Assembly (NCBI RefSeq): GCF_003205495.1
Contig: NZ_QJRX01000009.1
Coordinates: forward strand, 62,001-126,000
DNA length: 64,000 nt
Direction of reading: 5' to 3'
Source: Aquipseudomonas alcaligenes
Lineage (GTDB): Bacteria > Pseudomonadota > Gammaproteobacteria > Pseudomonadales > Pseudomonadaceae
Shown here: piece after piece, positions 62,913-64,000 of the stretch
Layout of the letters: every line of letters begins with the position of its first letter
Position numbering within the stretch: the first letter of the stretch is position 1
The notes under the pieces: model-generated
The model's input: the letters and a program-made list of their open reading frames with translations, nothing else
Database searches by the model: none
What the model was told of the DNA's origin: nothing
Made by a program: the position numbers and the translations under genes

Positions 62913-64000
62913 ATGAACACTCTGGCTTCGCTTTCCCCGTCGCTGTCCCGCCCGTCGCTGCTCAACAACCTGTCCGCTCCGCGCGGCCAGGCCGATGCGC
63001 AGAACACCCTGGCTAACCGCCTGGCTGAGCGCCTGGGCCTGGAACCCGGTGCGCTGAGTGGCGCGCGCGAGGACTTCAGCCCGGACAAGGTGGCGGAGCG
63101 CGTACTCGGTTTCATCGAGCAGCGCCTGCAGGGTGAGGCCGCCGCCGGCGCCGATCCGGCCAGGCTGGAGGGGCTGCTTGCCCAGGCCCGCGAGGGGGTG
63201 GAGAAGGGCTTCGCCGAGGCGCGCAAGATCCTCGACGGCATGGGCATGCTCAAGGGCCGGGTGGCCGAGGATATCGACAGCACCTACGACAAGATCCAGG
63301 CCGGTCTGCAGGGGCTGCAGCAGGACTACGTGCCCAAGACCCCGACCGACAGCGGCAGCACAGGCCTGGTCGCGGCAGCGGCCTACAGCGAGCGTTTCGC
63401 CGCCCGCGCCGAGACCTTCGACATGCAGGTCACCACCCGCGATGGCGACCGCCTGCGCATCTCCGTGGCGGCGGCCTCGGCCAGCTGGTCGCAGAGCCGC
63501 GCCGTGGCCGCCAGCGATGGCAGCACGGCGCTGCTGGCGGCCAGCAGCAGTTCCGGCAGCATCCAGATCGGTGCCTGGCAGGTGCAGGTCGAGGGCGAGC
63601 TGGACGATGAGGAGCGCGCCGCGCTGGAGGACTTGTTCGGCCAGGTGCAGGAGCTGTCCAACCAGTTCTATGCCGGCGACCTGGCCGGCGCCTTCGACCG
63701 AGCCCTGGCGCTGGACATGGACGGCTCGCAGCTGGCCTCCATGTCCCTGCGTCTGACCCAGACCACCGTGCGCCAGGCCACCGATGCCTACAGCGCCGTG
63801 GCGCAGCAGGGTGGCCAGGCGGCCAGCGCGGTCAACGACAGCCTGGTGGACTACGCGCGCGGCCTGCTGGAGGCGCTGCGCAGCGCCGACAGGCTGGCGG
63901 ACGATGCCAAGGGCACCCTGGAGCAACTGCTCGAAGGCGGCTTCGCCCTCGACGAGCGCTTCGGCGACGAGCTGCTGGACAAGGCCGGTGCGCTCAACCA
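62913..64000 (+). CDS. DUF5610 domain protein, 3' end outside window
   Basis: The first 362 codons of a longer gene; the frame is open to the window edge. No signal peptide or membrane helix is visible. The N-terminus (MNTLASLSPSLSRPSLLNNL) is Ser/Leu-rich. Residues ~55-150 form a helical domain (DKVAERVLGFIEQRLQGE ... IQAGLQGLQQDYVP) matching DUF5610, and a mixed domain follows with TTRDGDRLRISVAAA and GSIQIGAWQVQVEGEL strands. Proteins of this type are frequent in Pseudomonas and lack a known role. It is divergent from the antiporter. Confidence 0.8.
   Translation, partial: MNTLASLSPSLSRPSLLNNLSAPRGQADAQNTLANRLAERLGLEPGALSGAREDFSPDKVAERVLGFIEQRLQGEAAAGADPARLEGLLAQAREGVEKGFAEARKILDGMGMLKGRVAEDIDSTYDKIQAGLQGLQQDYVPKTPTDSGSTGLVAAAAYSERFAARAETFDMQVTTRDGDRLRISVAAASASWSQSRAVAASDGSTALLAASSSSGSIQIGAWQVQVEGELDDEERAALEDLFGQVQELSNQFYAGDLAGAFDRALALDMDGSQLASMSLRLTQTTVRQATDAYSAVAQQGGQAASAVNDSLVDYARGLLEALRSADRLADDAKGTLEQLLEGGFALDERFGDELLDKAGALN

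Overview
The window is about 68% GC and reads as chromosome of a Pseudomonas close to the P. aeruginosa / P. alcaligenes / P. resinovorans group. Evidence for this is the set of neighbourhoods familiar from P. aeruginosa: uvrC-pgsA followed by Gly/Cys/Leu tRNAs, fabA-fabB beside a hybrid kinase and gpsA-sixA, a nas cluster with a kinase-phosphatase, and an OprD-type porin. In P. aeruginosa these lie at several separate places, so this genome is rearranged against it. I see no prophage, integron, insertion sequence or CRISPR array, and base composition is even.

Layout. 0-5.4 kb: end of uvrC, pgsA, three tRNAs, a DUF599-MAPEG pair, a small lipoprotein, two tandem hotdog thioesterases and a membrane protein of unknown role. 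5.4-12.8 kb: htpG with a textbook heat-shock promoter, then a 1224-residue MHYT/PAS hybrid kinase overlapping an HD-GYP response regulator. 12.8-20 kb: pirin, OsmC, a soluble chemoreceptor with a sigma-54 promoter, a solute-binding protein, an amidohydrolase, a DUF3859 protein and a membrane chemoreceptor with a FliA-type promoter. 20-28.4 kb: fabAB, a hybrid kinase, gpsA, sixA, an acyl-CoA synthetase with a perfect palindrome before it, and a methyltransferase. 28.4-36.9 kb: assimilatory nitrate cluster (nasA, kinase-phosphatase, FAD oxidoreductase, nasC, cobA), all on the minus strand. 37-46.6 kb: cytochrome c, a thioesterase interrupted by an amber codon, ZIP transporter, pyrF, SDR, BASS transporter, benE-lysE, and a MarR/aminotransferase/GST locus. 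46.6-54.6 kb: a large HD-GYP protein, FUSC, dgt, a GGDEF cyclase and an EAL protein. 55-64 kb: amtB, OprD porin, a TetR-controlled GST/PNPOx/MBL operon, a CPA2 antiporter and the start of a DUF5610 gene.

Three themes tie the genes together. (1) Nitrogen: nasA, the FAD subunit gene and amtB each have a sigma-54 type promoter, and three nas leaders share a GACAAAGGCG element that forms the 5' arm of terminator-like hairpins, which suggests antitermination control. The siroheme nitrite reductase (full NirB plus NirD) expected beside these genes is absent. (2) Signalling: five cyclic-di-GMP or related regulators, two chemoreceptors and two hybrid kinases lie in 64 kb. Two otherwise unrelated soluble proteins, a chemoreceptor and an EAL protein, carry the same kind of C-terminal Cache/YkuI_C-like module. 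(3) Local repressor circuits: TetR and MarR genes each face a divergent GST-containing unit across a palindrome that overlaps promoter elements.
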